DNA from: Oscillospiraceae bacterium
GTDB lineage: Bacteria > Bacillota > Clostridia > Oscillospirales > Oscillospiraceae
Reading direction: 5' to 3'
Length of the DNA: 51,253 bases
NCBI GenBank assembly: GCA_017624715.1
Contig: JAGAMN010000030.1
Span: 1-51,253, forward strand
In this document: in pieces, positions 35,382-42,660 of the stretch
How the letters are laid out: every line of letters starts with the position of its first letter
Numbering within the stretch: position 1 is the first letter of the stretch
Made by a program: the position numbers and the translations under genes
The notes under the pieces: generated by a model
The model's database searches: none
What the model saw: only the letters and a program-made list of their open reading frames with translations
What the model was told of the DNA's origin: nothing

Positions 35382-35420
35382 AAATGCAGTCTCCGAAAAA
35401 ACGGAGACTGCATTTTGCTG
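35382..35420 (+). terminator. Terminator after uxaC
   Basis: A perfect 14-bp stem (35382-35395 with 35402-35415) directly follows the stop codon and ends in T residues. Confidence 0.85.
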
Positions 35421-35464
35421 ATATTTCTTCACAAAAACTTAATGTATTGTACGCCCTCCGAACA

Positions 35465-35493
35465 TTGACGAAAGATGTCTATTGTGCTACAAT
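35465..35493 (+). promoter_or_regulatory. Promoter of the O-antigen-ligase-like gene
   Basis: TTGACG (35465-35470), 17-base spacer, TACAAT (35488-35493), about 70 bases before the start codon. Confidence 0.7.
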
Positions 35494-35564
35494 GCCTTTC
35501 GTATACAGGCTGATTTTTATAGTTTTTCAGCCAAAGAAATCCCAGGACACGGAGAATCGCTGTC

Positions 35565-37022
35565 ATGTCAACACAACTTGATACCGCCACGCCTGTGCAG
35601 AACGGTGTTCTTGCAAACCTGCGGGTTCATCCTGTCTGTATAGCAATTGACCGATTTCTGCGTACACCGTGGTATTTTGTTATGGTCGGCCAATTGGCTT
35701 TACTGTCTTCGACATTTGCCTTAGAGCTGATAACCTATACTTGCTATATTCTTATCGCCATTTTCATTGTGCTGTTAGGTAAGGATTTTCTTCCTCTGAC
35801 ACCTTTGATCGTATTGTGCTATATTTCCCCTTCTATCGCCAACAATCCCGGTTTGAACAGCAATTCGGTATTTTCCGGAATCAGCGGTATATACCTGCTG
35901 TGCATCGCCAGTATATTCCTGCTTTGCCTAATCATCCGGCTGTGCACGGATGGGCAGATCGGTCAAAGGGCATTCCTCTTCTGCGAGCGCAGACTTCTTT
36001 CCGGCATGCTGCTGCTTGGCGCTGCATACATACTGGCCGGCGCTTTTAGCAGCAATTATACTGCAAACGGTTTTCGCAATGCACTGTTCGGATTGATCCA
36101 GTTTGGTTCTGTATTTCTGTTTTATTTCCTGTTTACCGGAACGATCCGATGGAAAGACGTTTCCAAAAATTATCTGGCCTGGGCAGGTCTTTGTATCGGT
36201 GGGGTAATCTTTTTCCAGATTGCCCACATTTATCTTTTCAATGGCGTTCTTGTAGACTGGCAGATCGACCGGAATGCCATATACAGTGGCTGGGGTAATT
36301 GCAACAACATTGGCACTATGCTGGCAATCACAATTCCCTTTGTCTTTCAACTCGCCTGTACACAAAAGCGGCCATGGGTCTATGAAATCATTGCGCTTTT
36401 GTTCCTGGGCGGTGTGGTATTGACTTGCTCACGCGGTTCTATTTTGGCTGCGGCTATCACATATGCCCTGTCCAGCGCCGTTTTGATCTATAAGGACCTG
36501 CGGCGAAAAAATGGCCGCATTACCCGGTTAATCATTCTGGCTGCGCTGATCCCTCTGGCGGTGGTGTTTTTCCACAAAGAACTGGTCTATTTTTTCGAGT
36601 CATTGATCTCCCGTGGTTGGGATCCCTCCCAGCGGGATGAGATCTACATGGAGGGTATTAAACAGTTTTTCCGGTTTCCTGTTTTTGGCGGTTCCTTCTA
36701 CCCCTCGGATTATGTGCCCTTTGAATTTTCCTCGGTGCAGGAATTCTCCGCTTTTTTCCCTCCCCGCTGGCACAACACCTTTGTGCAGATGCTGGCATCC
36801 TGTGGCATCGTAGGTCTGGGTGCCTATATCTATCACCGATATCAAACAGTCAAGCTGTTGCTGAAAAAGCCCTCCTTTGGAAAGGGTTTTATCGGACTGA
36901 GTATCCTGGTTCTTTTGGGGGCAAGCCTGGTGGACTGCCACTTCTTTAATGTTGGTCCGACCATGTTTTATTCCGTCGCCCTGGCCTTTGCCGAAAAAGC
37001 AGACACTAGATTGGCAATCTAA
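35565..37022 (+). CDS. O-antigen ligase/polymerase-like membrane protein (Wzy_C type)
   Basis: 485 residues with about 11-12 membrane segments. The large periplasmic-type loop near residues 330-400 (SRGWDPSQRDEIYMEGIKQF) ends in PPRWHNTFVQMLASCGIVGL. The H-N-T-F-x-Q-x-L-x-x-x-G-x-x-G-L pattern is typical of the Wzy_C (O-antigen ligase) superfamily. SRGSILAAAI in the preceding helix also fits. It probably joins or polymerises a surface glycan from a lipid carrier; the substrate is not predictable. CGGAG lies about 10 bases before the ATG. Isolated from any polysaccharide cluster. Confidence 0.82.
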   Translation: MSTQLDTATPVQNGVLANLRVHPVCIAIDRFLRTPWYFVMVGQLALLSSTFALELITYTCYILIAIFIVLLGKDFLPLTPLIVLCYISPSIANNPGLNSNSVFSGISGIYLLCIASIFLLCLIIRLCTDGQIGQRAFLFCERRLLSGMLLLGAAYILAGAFSSNYTANGFRNALFGLIQFGSVFLFYFLFTGTIRWKDVSKNYLAWAGLCIGGVIFFQIAHIYLFNGVLVDWQIDRNAIYSGWGNCNNIGTMLAITIPFVFQLACTQKRPWVYEIIALLFLGGVVLTCSRGSILAAAITYALSSAVLIYKDLRRKNGRITRLIILAALIPLAVVFFHKELVYFFESLISRGWDPSQRDEIYMEGIKQFFRFPVFGGSFYPSDYVPFEFSSVQEFSAFFPPRWHNTFVQMLASCGIVGLGAYIYHRYQTVKLLLKKPSFGKGFIGLSILVLLGASLVDCHFFNVGPTMFYSVALAFAEKADTRLAI

Positions 37023-37025
37023 ATC

Positions 37026-37055
37026 AAAACCCACCGGTTTTCCGGTGGGTTTTCT
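37026..37055 (+). terminator. Terminator before the tRNA pair
   Basis: A 12-bp stem (37026-37037 with 37042-37053, TTTT loop), 4 bases after the stop, with T residues at the end. Confidence 0.85.
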
Positions 37056-37066
37056 GCAAAAAACTA

Positions 37067-37095
37067 TTGCAAAACCAAATAAGCTGTGCTATAAT
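37067..37095 (+). promoter_or_regulatory. Promoter of the tRNA-Gln/tRNA-Lys genes
   Basis: TTGCAA (37067-37072), 17-base spacer, TATAAT (37090-37095), 38 bases before tRNA-Gln. Confidence 0.8.
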
Positions 37096-37132
37096 ACCTT
37101 AGCGTGTCCGGAACCGGGCGCTCTCTCCACAT

Positions 37133-37207
37133 TGGGATGTCGCCAAGCGGTAAGGCACCAGACTTTGACTCTGGCATTCGTAGGTTCAAATCCTGCCATC
37201 CCAGCCA
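37133..37207 (+). tRNA. tRNA-Gln (anticodon TTG)
   Basis: A full cloverleaf can be drawn: acceptor TGGGATG with CATCCCA, anticodon stem CCAGA/TCTGG around the loop CTTTGAC (anticodon TTG), T-loop GTTCAAATC, and an encoded GCCA 3' end. Confidence 0.95.
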
Positions 37208-37210
37208 CCC

Positions 37211-37286
37211 GATCCGCTAGCTCAGTTGGCAGAGCAACTGCCTTTTAAGCAGTGGGTCCGGAGTTCGAATCTCCGGCGGATCACCA
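37211..37286 (+). tRNA. tRNA-Lys (anticodon TTT)
   Basis: Acceptor GATCCGC pairs with GCGGATC. Anticodon stem ACTGC/GCAGT encloses the loop CTTTTAA (anticodon TTT). T-arm CCGGAG TTCGAAT CTCCGG and an encoded ACCA end complete it. It is 3 bases after tRNA-Gln and shares its promoter. Its last 11 bases begin the tandem repeat described next. Confidence 0.95.
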
Positions 37287-37615
37287 AAAAAAGACACCAC
37301 CCTTTCGGGTGGTGTCTTTTTTGCCGCCGGAGATTCGAATGATTTAAATGCGGTGCGGATAAGCACCGCCGGCGACGGCTTGACGGAGCCGCTCCTTAGT
37401 TGCCGTTCATTCCCGAACGGCAACGCAAACGAATCGGCGGGCGGATCACCAAAAAAAGACACCACCCTTTCGGGTGGTGTCTTTTTTACCGTCGGAGATT
37501 CGAATGATTTAAATGCGGTGCGGATGAGCACCGCCGGCGACGGCTTGACGGAGCCGCTCCTTAGTTGCCGTTCATTCCCGAACGGCAACGCGAACGAATT
37601 AACGGGCGGATCACA
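37276..37615 (+). repeat. Two tandem 165-bp units derived from the tRNA-Lys 3' end
   Basis: Unit 1 is 37276-37440, unit 2 is 37441-37605, and a partial third start (GCGGATCACA) follows at 37606. Each unit begins with the tRNA-Lys 3' end GCGGATCACCA, then the terminator. A reverse-complement copy of the tRNA T-arm/acceptor follows (CGCCGGAGATTCGAA at 37326-37340 in unit 1; changed to CGTCGGAG in unit 2). Next come GC-rich hairpins including GTTGCCGTTC/GAACGGCAAC. The units differ at only a few bases. The open frame antisense to this region is not a gene. Confidence 0.9.
37288..37322 (+). terminator. Terminator after tRNA-Lys (duplicated 165 bases downstream)
   Basis: GACACCACCC pairs with GGGTGGTGTC around TTTC, flanked by A6-7 and T6-7, so it could work in both directions. 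An identical copy lies at 37453-37487. Confidence 0.9.
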
Positions 37616-37639
37616 GCCCGCTAATTGCCTTTCTACCGC

Positions 37640-37668
37640 TTGTAATTATATATGCGTCATGGTATAAT
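37640..37668 (+). promoter_or_regulatory. Promoter of the small membrane protein gene
   Basis: TTGTAA (37640-37645), 17-base spacer, TATAAT (37663-37668), 23 bases before the start codon. Confidence 0.75.
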
Positions 37669-37691
37669 GAAAATATAAGGAGTTGACTGAA

Positions 37692-38051
37692 ATGCTCATT
37701 GTTTATCTTATCTTTATTCCTGTTTCCATTTCTTTCATCAGGGATATTATTCAGTCCGTAAAGGGAAAGAACATAAAAAACTTATTCCCTTCTGTGCTTT
37801 TAATTCCCTTTTGCTTCTGTTTTCTTATTGGCATTATTTCCGGCGGCAGTGCCCTTAATAATGCGCAAACCGATTATGAATTGTATCAGGCAGGGCACTA
37901 TTATTTAGAATCGCACGGAAACTGGACAGAAGTATCCTATGACCGATATATGTTTGTGTTTATTTCCGAAATTATAGGTTTTGCTTCCCTTGCCGTTGCT
38001 TTTGTTGTTGGTATCATTAAGAACAGAAAGCCGAATGCTAACTGCTTGTAG
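37692..38051 (+). CDS. Small membrane protein of unknown function
   Basis: 119 residues with three hydrophobic segments: an N-terminal helix after MLIVYLIF, a second at about 33-54 (FPSVLLIPFCFCFLIGIISG), and a third near 90-108 (IIGFASLAVAFVVGIIKN). Between helices 2 and 3 lies an outer loop rich in Tyr and acidic residues. GGAG lies 9 bases before the ATG. It has its own promoter and terminator and is AT-rich compared with neighbours, beside the tRNA-derived repeat; recent arrival is plausible. No family recognised. Confidence 0.65.
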   Translation: MLIVYLIFIPVSISFIRDIIQSVKGKNIKNLFPSVLLIPFCFCFLIGIISGGSALNNAQTDYELYQAGHYYLESHGNWTEVSYDRYMFVFISEIIGFASLAVAFVVGIIKNRKPNANCL

Positions 38052-38077
38052 TTACTGATCTCATAATCTGCCCCTAT

Positions 38078-38111
38078 AAAAAAGCACCGCTCAGCCGAGC
38101 GGTGCTTTTTT
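38078..38111 (+). terminator. Terminator after the small membrane protein gene
   Basis: GCACCGCTC pairs with GAGCGGTGC (loop AGCC), flanked by A6 and T6, so it may also act on the minus strand for the lysis cassette. Confidence 0.85.
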
Positions 38112-38116
38112 GTGGA

Positions 38117-38164
38117 ATAGCCCTCATCCGCCCCAGTGTGCACACTGGGGCACCTTCCCCAAAG
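38117..38164. repeat. Short palindromic dispersed repeat
   Basis: CCAGTGTGCACACTGG and CCTTCCCCAAAGGGGAAGG, two perfect or near-perfect hairpins, follow each other. Similar blocks appear at 20224-20323 and 21140-21158. Confidence 0.6.
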
Positions 38165-38174
38165 GGGAAGGCTT

Positions 38175-38360
38175 TTATTTCCCCTTTTCCTTCTCGCTGA
38201 CCGTGCCAAAATAGAAAGAAACCACACTGGACACAATGATCATCACATTGTCCGATGTGATCTGCCCCCGGAACGCCATCACCGCAAACACGGTAATCAC
38301 CACCATGGTAACGATGGTCTTGACCTTGATCAACGCCGCTAAATTCTTCAAAAACTCCAT
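38175..38360 (-). CDS. Small phage-type membrane protein of the lysis cassette
   Basis: 61 residues. A short amphipathic N-terminus (MEFLKNLAALIKVKTIVTMV) runs into one or two hydrophobic segments and ends in a charged SEKEKGK tail. Proteins with the pattern 'LIKVKTIVT...FYFGTxSEK' are common beside holin and endolysin genes in clostridial phages. It follows the next gene upstream by 11 bases in the same operon. Holin-like role is inference. Confidence 0.75.
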   Translation of the reverse strand: MEFLKNLAALIKVKTIVTMVVITVFAVMAFRGQITSDNVMIIVSSVVSFYFGTVSEKEKGK

Positions 38361-38371
38361 ATTCCCCCTCC

Positions 38372-38629
38372 TTACTGCATGTGAAATCGCTCCAAATCAT
38401 TGATTCGGTGATTGATTACCTTGATCTGCTCCTCTACTACCGGCATGCGCCGGGCAAAGCCGTTATGTTCCCGAACTGCACGGGTCAGCTCCTCGATTTT
38501 AGTGTCTGTTACCGCCTGGGAAATTCGCAGGGCATTTTCGCTCCGCCGGGCAGTAACCAAACAGGTAATCACTACACCCACCAGAGAAAGCCCGCCGGTG
38601 ATCAGGGCGGTTATGACCGCTTCGCTCAT
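38372..38629 (-). CDS. Phage-type holin/lysis-associated protein
   Basis: 85 residues. One N-terminal membrane helix (VITALITGGLSLVGVVITCL) is followed by a coiled-coil-like tail (DTKIEELTRAVREHNGFARR, then VEEQIKVINHRINDLE). This layout resembles XhlA-type and other phage lysis accessory proteins. The start was taken at the ATG of MSEAVIT (38629) rather than 38662, which would overlap the amidase. It lies 11 bases after the endolysin stop. Confidence 0.75.
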   Translation of the reverse strand: MSEAVITALITGGLSLVGVVITCLVTARRSENALRISQAVTDTKIEELTRAVREHNGFARRMPVVEEQIKVINHRINDLERFHMQ

Positions 38630-38640
38630 GACTACACCCC

Positions 38641-39573
38641 CTACTCCATTTCCAGCAGGCATCGCCAGGTCTTATGCCCGGCGGTGATCTCGCCATCAAT
38701 TACACAGCCGTGGTCTTTCTGATATGCCTTTACCCCAGCGGTGAATTTTCGCCCGGCGATGCCGTCGGCCTTACCCACCTGGGTGTAACCCAGGTCATGC
38801 AGCCGCTGCTGTACCAGCTTCACCGCCGGATGACGGTAATTTTTTGCGGCGGACAAGGTGGGTGTTTTCCCCAGGGTTTCCGGACCGGGGATGCCGTCCA
38901 CTGCCGCACCGATGGCTTTTTGCAACTGCCGGACAAATTCCCGGAAGCTATCAGTTGTCTGCTCCTGAAGCCACCGGTCAATTACATCCGCTTCCACCTG
39001 TGCCAGACGCTGCAGGTTTTCCTCTTCCAGCAGCCACCGGGTACAGCTTTCGTTGGTATGGAAACCGTGCTCCAGGATCACGGCTGGCGTACCCACCGTA
39101 TGGGCGGAGCGCAAAACACCGTAGTAGTCATCCCGATAGCCGTTGCCGTCCCGGTCAGCTGAAGATTCCCGGGCGACCATCCGGGTACCAACACCCATCA
39201 GCTGTGCCACCGCTTCGCAGAGCAGCGTGCCAATTTCCTTACTTTTGGCATCCATTTCGCCGCAATGATCATCCACCTGGTGCAGCGCCGACACCCAGTT
39301 GGGCGCTTCCCGGGATGCAGCATCGGAATGCAGCGACAGCAGCAACGCACAGCCTTTGGATGTCTTTCCTCGGGCGTTCAGACTGACCGCTTGGTTGACG
39401 CAGTTCTTTGTCAACACCACTTCCAACCCCCGGCTCTCCAGCTCCGTCTTTAGAAGCACCGCAAGATCCCACATCCGCTGTCCCTCGCAGTATTCCGGCA
39501 CCACCGGTGACCGGTTGTAATCCGCCCGGTCATGACCGGGATCCAGACAAATTTTTCCTTTTTTGGTAGTCAT
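38641..39573 (-). CDS. Phage-type endolysin: N-acetylmuramoyl-L-alanine amidase with peptidoglycan-binding domain
   Basis: 310 residues, no signal peptide, as in phage endolysins. The Amidase_3 domain has the metal ligands in CLDPGHDRADYN, the central His in LLLSLHSDAASREA and the catalytic Glu in VILEHGFHTNES. A C-terminal PG_binding_1-type domain follows (about 235-310: KLVQQRLHDLGYTQVGKADG). It would cut the peptidoglycan amide bond. With the two downstream membrane proteins it forms a complete lysis cassette, but no capsid, tail or packaging gene is in the window. Confidence 0.88.
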   Translation of the reverse strand: MTTKKGKICLDPGHDRADYNRSPVVPEYCEGQRMWDLAVLLKTELESRGLEVVLTKNCVNQAVSLNARGKTSKGCALLLSLHSDAASREAPNWVSALHQVDDHCGEMDAKSKEIGTLLCEAVAQLMGVGTRMVARESSADRDGNGYRDDYYGVLRSAHTVGTPAVILEHGFHTNESCTRWLLEEENLQRLAQVEADVIDRWLQEQTTDSFREFVRQLQKAIGAAVDGIPGPETLGKTPTLSAAKNYRHPAVKLVQQRLHDLGYTQVGKADGIAGRKFTAGVKAYQKDHGCVIDGEITAGHKTWRCLLEME

Positions 39574-39600
39574 TTTTATTCCCCCTTTTCACCCAAAGGA

Positions 39601-39638
39601 GAAAATAAAAAGAGGGTTGCACAAATCTGTGCAACCCT
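39601..39638 (-). terminator. Terminator after the TIM-barrel isomerase gene
   Basis: An 11-bp stem (39613-39623 with 39628-39638, AATC loop) is followed on the minus strand by CTCTTTTTATTTT, 12 bases after the stop. Confidence 0.85.
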
Positions 39639-39650
39639 TTTGCTTTTGCC

Positions 39651-40544
39651 TTATTTTCCTTCGAAAACATCCGCCAAATGCCGGGCTGTTTGCTGCATAA
39701 ATTGCAGTGCCACCGGATAAAGGTCCTCCCGGTAATGCTTAAAGAAATAATCCGCCTCCAGGGTCAGTTCACCCTCGTAGCCGATACTTTTCAGTGCCTC
39801 CATAATCGGATAGCAATCGATGGACATGGTCTGGGGACAGTTATGACTATCGTGGAGAGTGTCATTATCGTGAACATGGAGCGCCGCCAACCGATTGCCC
39901 AACACATGGATGCAGTTTACCGGATCGTGTCCGGTCAGGGCGCAGTGGCCGATGTCCAGGCAGGCCACAAAGCAATCCGCCAGCTCATTGCACACATCCA
40001 CATACCGGGCCAGTTCATAGGGAGATGAACAGGTGCTGGAAATGATCTGCTTATTAAACTGATTGCGCTGCCACATATTCTCGATGGCAATTTTCACCCT
40101 AGCAGCCTGGGCAGCAGGAATCAGCTGCGCATAGAAATCCCGGTTGATTTCCAGCAGGGCGTCCGGGTCATTGTTGGCATAGCTAATGCAATGCACCGGA
40201 TGCACCACGATATTGCGCACGCCCAAAATGCCAGCCACCTCAATGGCCCGGTTCAGCCGCCGGAACACATCGGCTCTTCCCGCACCACCGTCAAGGTAGG
40301 CATTCATATCCATCCGGAAAGGAGCATGCGCTTGATTGAAGTACACGCCGCACTCCTTCGCCAGAGCCTTGATCTTTTGGGCATATTCCGCATAGTCATC
40401 CCGGAAGAAGGGACTTTCCTCCCCCTCCGCCATGTTGAACAGGCTCAAATCTACCGCATCAAACCCAGCACGGGCGATCATACGCACCGCAGTTTCCAGG
40501 TCATAGGTATCCGCCAAAACTTCTGTCTGTGTAGAAATCTTCAT
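39651..40544 (-). CDS. Xylose isomerase-like TIM-barrel protein (sugar phosphate isomerase/epimerase)
   Basis: 297 residues of the AP_endonuc_2 superfamily. Metal-site segments are visible: NIVVHPVHC, the Glu in KIAIENMWQRN, CLDIGHCALTGHD, LHVHDNDTLHDSH and the Glu in ELTLEADYF. Members isomerise or epimerise sugars and cyclitols, and the exact substrate cannot be named. The ATG at 40544 follows AAAGGAGAGC; the upstream in-frame ATG at 40562 overlaps a hairpin. It lies downstream of metF across a hairpin and may be partly co-transcribed. Confidence 0.85.
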   Translation of the reverse strand: MKISTQTEVLADTYDLETAVRMIARAGFDAVDLSLFNMAEGEESPFFRDDYAEYAQKIKALAKECGVYFNQAHAPFRMDMNAYLDGGAGRADVFRRLNRAIEVAGILGVRNIVVHPVHCISYANNDPDALLEINRDFYAQLIPAAQAARVKIAIENMWQRNQFNKQIISSTCSSPYELARYVDVCNELADCFVACLDIGHCALTGHDPVNCIHVLGNRLAALHVHDNDTLHDSHNCPQTMSIDCYPIMEALKSIGYEGELTLEADYFFKHYREDLYPVALQFMQQTARHLADVFEGK

Positions 40545-40562
40545 AATGCTCTCCTTTAGCAA

Positions 40563-40589
40563 TCAAGCACCCACGGCGTGGGTGCTTGA
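40563..40589. other. Hairpin between metF and the isomerase gene
   Basis: A perfect 12-bp stem (40563-40574 with 40578-40589, 3-base loop) 15 bases after the metF stop. Neither side has a T-tract, so it may act as a processing or mRNA-stability element rather than a terminator. Confidence 0.55.
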
Positions 40590-40604
40590 CAGTAATCTTA
40601 ATAA

Positions 40605-41528
40605 TCAGATGTACAGACCGGCCTTGTCCAGGATGGTGGGCACATTCTTCTCCGCACCGATGGCCATGATATGCACACCGTCGCACAGGTGCTCGTCCTT
40701 GATCTTTGCGATCATTTCAGCAGCCATCTCCATGCCCAGCTGCATGGGCAGGCCCTTGATGCCCTTTTCCTTGCCCTCTGCGGCGGCAGCGGCCAGCCGG
40801 TCGATCATGTGCTGAGGCACATCGATGCCGGGGACATTTTCGTTCATGTACTTAGCCATACCGGCAGCCTTCAGGGGGATGATACCGGCCATGATGTGAG
40901 TCTTGATACCAGCGGCGTCCACCTTTTCAAGGAACCGTTTGAAGGTATCCAGGTCAAAAATGCCCTGGGTCTGGACATACATAGCGCCGGCCTCCACCTT
41001 CTGGCGGAGCTTGTTGATCTGCAGGAAGATGGGCTCGTAAACGGGAGTGACGGATGCGCCCTTATAGAACTTGGGAGCGCCACCGGCGATCTCATTGCCG
41101 CCGCAGTCACAATTGGTTTCCTCCATCTTGCTCAGCATCTTCAGAATGCCCACGGAATCCAGGTCGTAGACAGGCTTGGAGTCCTTGCAATCGCCAACCA
41201 CAGGGTGGTCGCCAGTCAGGGCCAGCATGGTGTCGATGCCGAAACTGGCAGCGGACAGCACATCGCCCATGATCGCCATACGGTTGCGGTCACGGCCGGT
41301 GATCTGCAGGATGGGCTCAACGCCGGCCTGCTTCAGCTTAATGCACAGACCGATGCCGGAGGCCTTCAGGCTTGCAGACTGCATATCGGTCACATTGACA
41401 GCATGGACCTTGCCGGCCAGCAGCTCGGCAGCTTCCATCTGCTCAGTAAAGTCGTAACCCTTGGGAGGGGCCATTTCCGCGGTAATGCCAAACTTACCGC
41501 TTTCCAGTGCGTCTTTTAAAATACTCAT
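40605..41528 (-). CDS. metF: Methylenetetrahydrofolate reductase, acetogen-type MetF
   Basis: 307 residues, TIM barrel. The N-terminal TAEMAPPKGYDF, NVTDMQSASLKASGIGLC, LQITGRDRNRMAIMGDVLSA and LTGDHPVV segments are typical of MTHFR; FAD binding would use the GRDRN region. It is fused to nothing and is preceded by metV, the arrangement of the MetVF type of acetogens and related clostridia. It should reduce methylene-THF to methyl-THF for methionine synthesis or the Wood-Ljungdahl methyl branch. It begins 3 bases after the metV stop, so both are coupled. Confidence 0.92.
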   Translation of the reverse strand: MSILKDALESGKFGITAEMAPPKGYDFTEQMEAAELLAGKVHAVNVTDMQSASLKASGIGLCIKLKQAGVEPILQITGRDRNRMAIMGDVLSAASFGIDTMLALTGDHPVVGDCKDSKPVYDLDSVGILKMLSKMEETNCDCGGNEIAGGAPKFYKGASVTPVYEPIFLQINKLRQKVEAGAMYVQTQGIFDLDTFKRFLEKVDAAGIKTHIMAGIIPLKAAGMAKYMNENVPGIDVPQHMIDRLAAAAAEGKEKGIKGLPMQLGMEMAAEMIAKIKDEHLCDGVHIMAIGAEKNVPTILDKAGLYI

Positions 41529-41531
41529 GTC

Positions 41532-42182
41532 TTATTTCCCCTTCTTCAAGCTGATAGTTCTGGGATAGGCATGGGCGGCATAGCCCTTATCCTCACGGGT
41601 CTGGGTCAGCTTCTCCAGCTGGCCGGTGGCCTCCAGGCGGTTGTAGATCTTGATCCAGGCGCAATCATTCTCGGGATTGACCTCGCACTTGCCGTTCTTC
41701 TGGCCGCCGCAAGGGCCATTGACCAGGCTCTTGGCACACTGGGTGATGGGGCAAATAGCGCCGGTCTGACCCAGCACGCACTCACCGCAGAAGCGGCAGG
41801 CTTCTTCCCACACGCCGAAGCGGACAGCTTCGCCCAAGTACATGGTGTTGTTGGAGGGGTAAACGGGGGCGTTTCCGGCATTCTTGGCAACACACTGGAC
41901 ACCGTCACCGCAGGACATGCAGATAACGCAGTCGGGGTTTGCGGCGTTGATAGCCTTCATCTTGCCCTTAACGCCCAGGTTCATGCAGCAGTAATCTGCA
42001 ACAGTAGTAGCGACGACCTTCTTGCCGGCCTGCTCCAAAACAGCGGTCAGCTCTGCGATCTGAGCCTCGCCGCCGGTCTGGCAGGCGGTAGCACAGCTGC
42101 CGCAGCCAACAATGCCCACGGTCTTGGCGTCGCCGACCATGGCCATGATTTCTTCAATCGGTTTCTTCTGAGTAATGATCAT
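41532..42182 (-). CDS. metV: MetV-type zinc/iron-sulfur partner of methylenetetrahydrofolate reductase
   Basis: 216 residues with many Cys: GCGSCATACQTGG near the start, ADYCCMNLG, CMSCGDGVQC, and the C-terminal FCGECVLG, CPITQCAKSLVNGPCGG and CEVNPENDCAW. These match the MTHFR C-terminal/MetV family, which supports electron transfer to MetF. The start at 42182 has GGAAGGAGAAG upstream; the longer frame has no ribosome site. First gene of the metV-metF operon. No rnfC2, hydrogenase or other Wood-Ljungdahl gene is present in the window, so the electron donor is unknown. Confidence 0.92.
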   Translation of the reverse strand: MIITQKKPIEEIMAMVGDAKTVGIVGCGSCATACQTGGEAQIAELTAVLEQAGKKVVATTVADYCCMNLGVKGKMKAINAANPDCVICMSCGDGVQCVAKNAGNAPVYPSNNTMYLGEAVRFGVWEEACRFCGECVLGQTGAICPITQCAKSLVNGPCGGQKNGKCEVNPENDCAWIKIYNRLEATGQLEKLTQTREDKGYAAHAYPRTISLKKGK

Positions 42183-42246
42183 GTAATCTTCTCCTTCCGT
42201 ATGTTGGGGATTTCCGGCTTTGTGCCGGACAGGACACATCACTTTC

Positions 42247-42274
42247 ATTATAACGCATTCACCGCAAAAATCAA
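42247..42274 (-). promoter_or_regulatory. Promoter of metV-metF
   Basis: Minus strand TTGATT (42269-42274), 16-base spacer, TATAAT (42247-42252), giving a leader of about 58 bases. No S-box or other methionine riboswitch fits in that length. Confidence 0.7.
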
Positions 42275-42291
42275 CTGCAAACCGTAGCTTT

Positions 42292-42331
42292 TAAAAAAAT
42301 AACACCCGAAATTCCGTCAAAATTTCGGGTG
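42292..42331 (-). terminator. Terminator after the small XRE regulator gene
   Basis: An 11-bp stem (42303-42313 with 42321-42331) is followed on the minus strand by TTATTTTTTT. Confidence 0.85.
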
Positions 42332-42367
42332 AAATGTTATAAGTTTGGGGATAGAGAGAAAAATGTA

Positions 42368-42568
42368 TCATTCTTTCGTAAATTCAGCAATATCCTCCAG
42401 CCTGCAATCCAAAATGGTGCACAGTTTGTCCAGGGTTTTGGTTTCCATATTTTCATTGGCCCGGAGACGGCGGATGGTCTTGCTGTCAATGCCGCATTGC
42501 TCCCGGAGCTGGTAGGTGGAAATGTTCTTCTTTTCCATGGTCTTCCACAATTTATCGAATCGGATCAT
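42368..42568 (-). CDS. Small XRE-family HTH regulator
   Basis: 66 residues, consisting of one helix-turn-helix domain (ISTYQLREQCGIDSKTIRRL) and a short C-terminal helix (TLDKLCTILDCRLEDIAEF). This is the minimal Cro/CI-like type common in Firmicutes. The start has GGGGG about 7 bases upstream. It is divergent from the 42661 gene. A perfect 12-bp palindrome (42600-42611) lies in the shared upstream region and could be its operator. Confidence 0.85.
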   Translation of the reverse strand: MIRFDKLWKTMEKKNISTYQLREQCGIDSKTIRRLRANENMETKTLDKLCTILDCRLEDIAEFTKE

Positions 42569-42580
42569 AAAGATACCCCC

Positions 42581-42611
42581 TTGACGATTCTTATTATGGG
42601 GGTTATAACCC
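42581..42611 (+). promoter_or_regulatory. Promoter with palindromic operator upstream of the 42661 gene
   Basis: TTGACG (42581-42586), 17-base spacer, TATAAC (42604-42609). The perfect palindrome GGGTTATAACCC (42600-42611) covers the -10 box, so a dimeric regulator bound there would block the promoter. Confidence 0.6.
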
Positions 42612-42660
42612 TAAATATTAAGAGGATATAATCCCCATATACAAAAAGGGGTGTCAAACC

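Noticed and set aside
37217-37588. A 123-codon minus-strand frame with an internal amino acid repeat
   Set aside because: It is antisense to tRNA-Lys and the 165-bp tandem repeat; its repetition only reflects the DNA repeat. Similar spurious frames are often annotated next to tRNAs.
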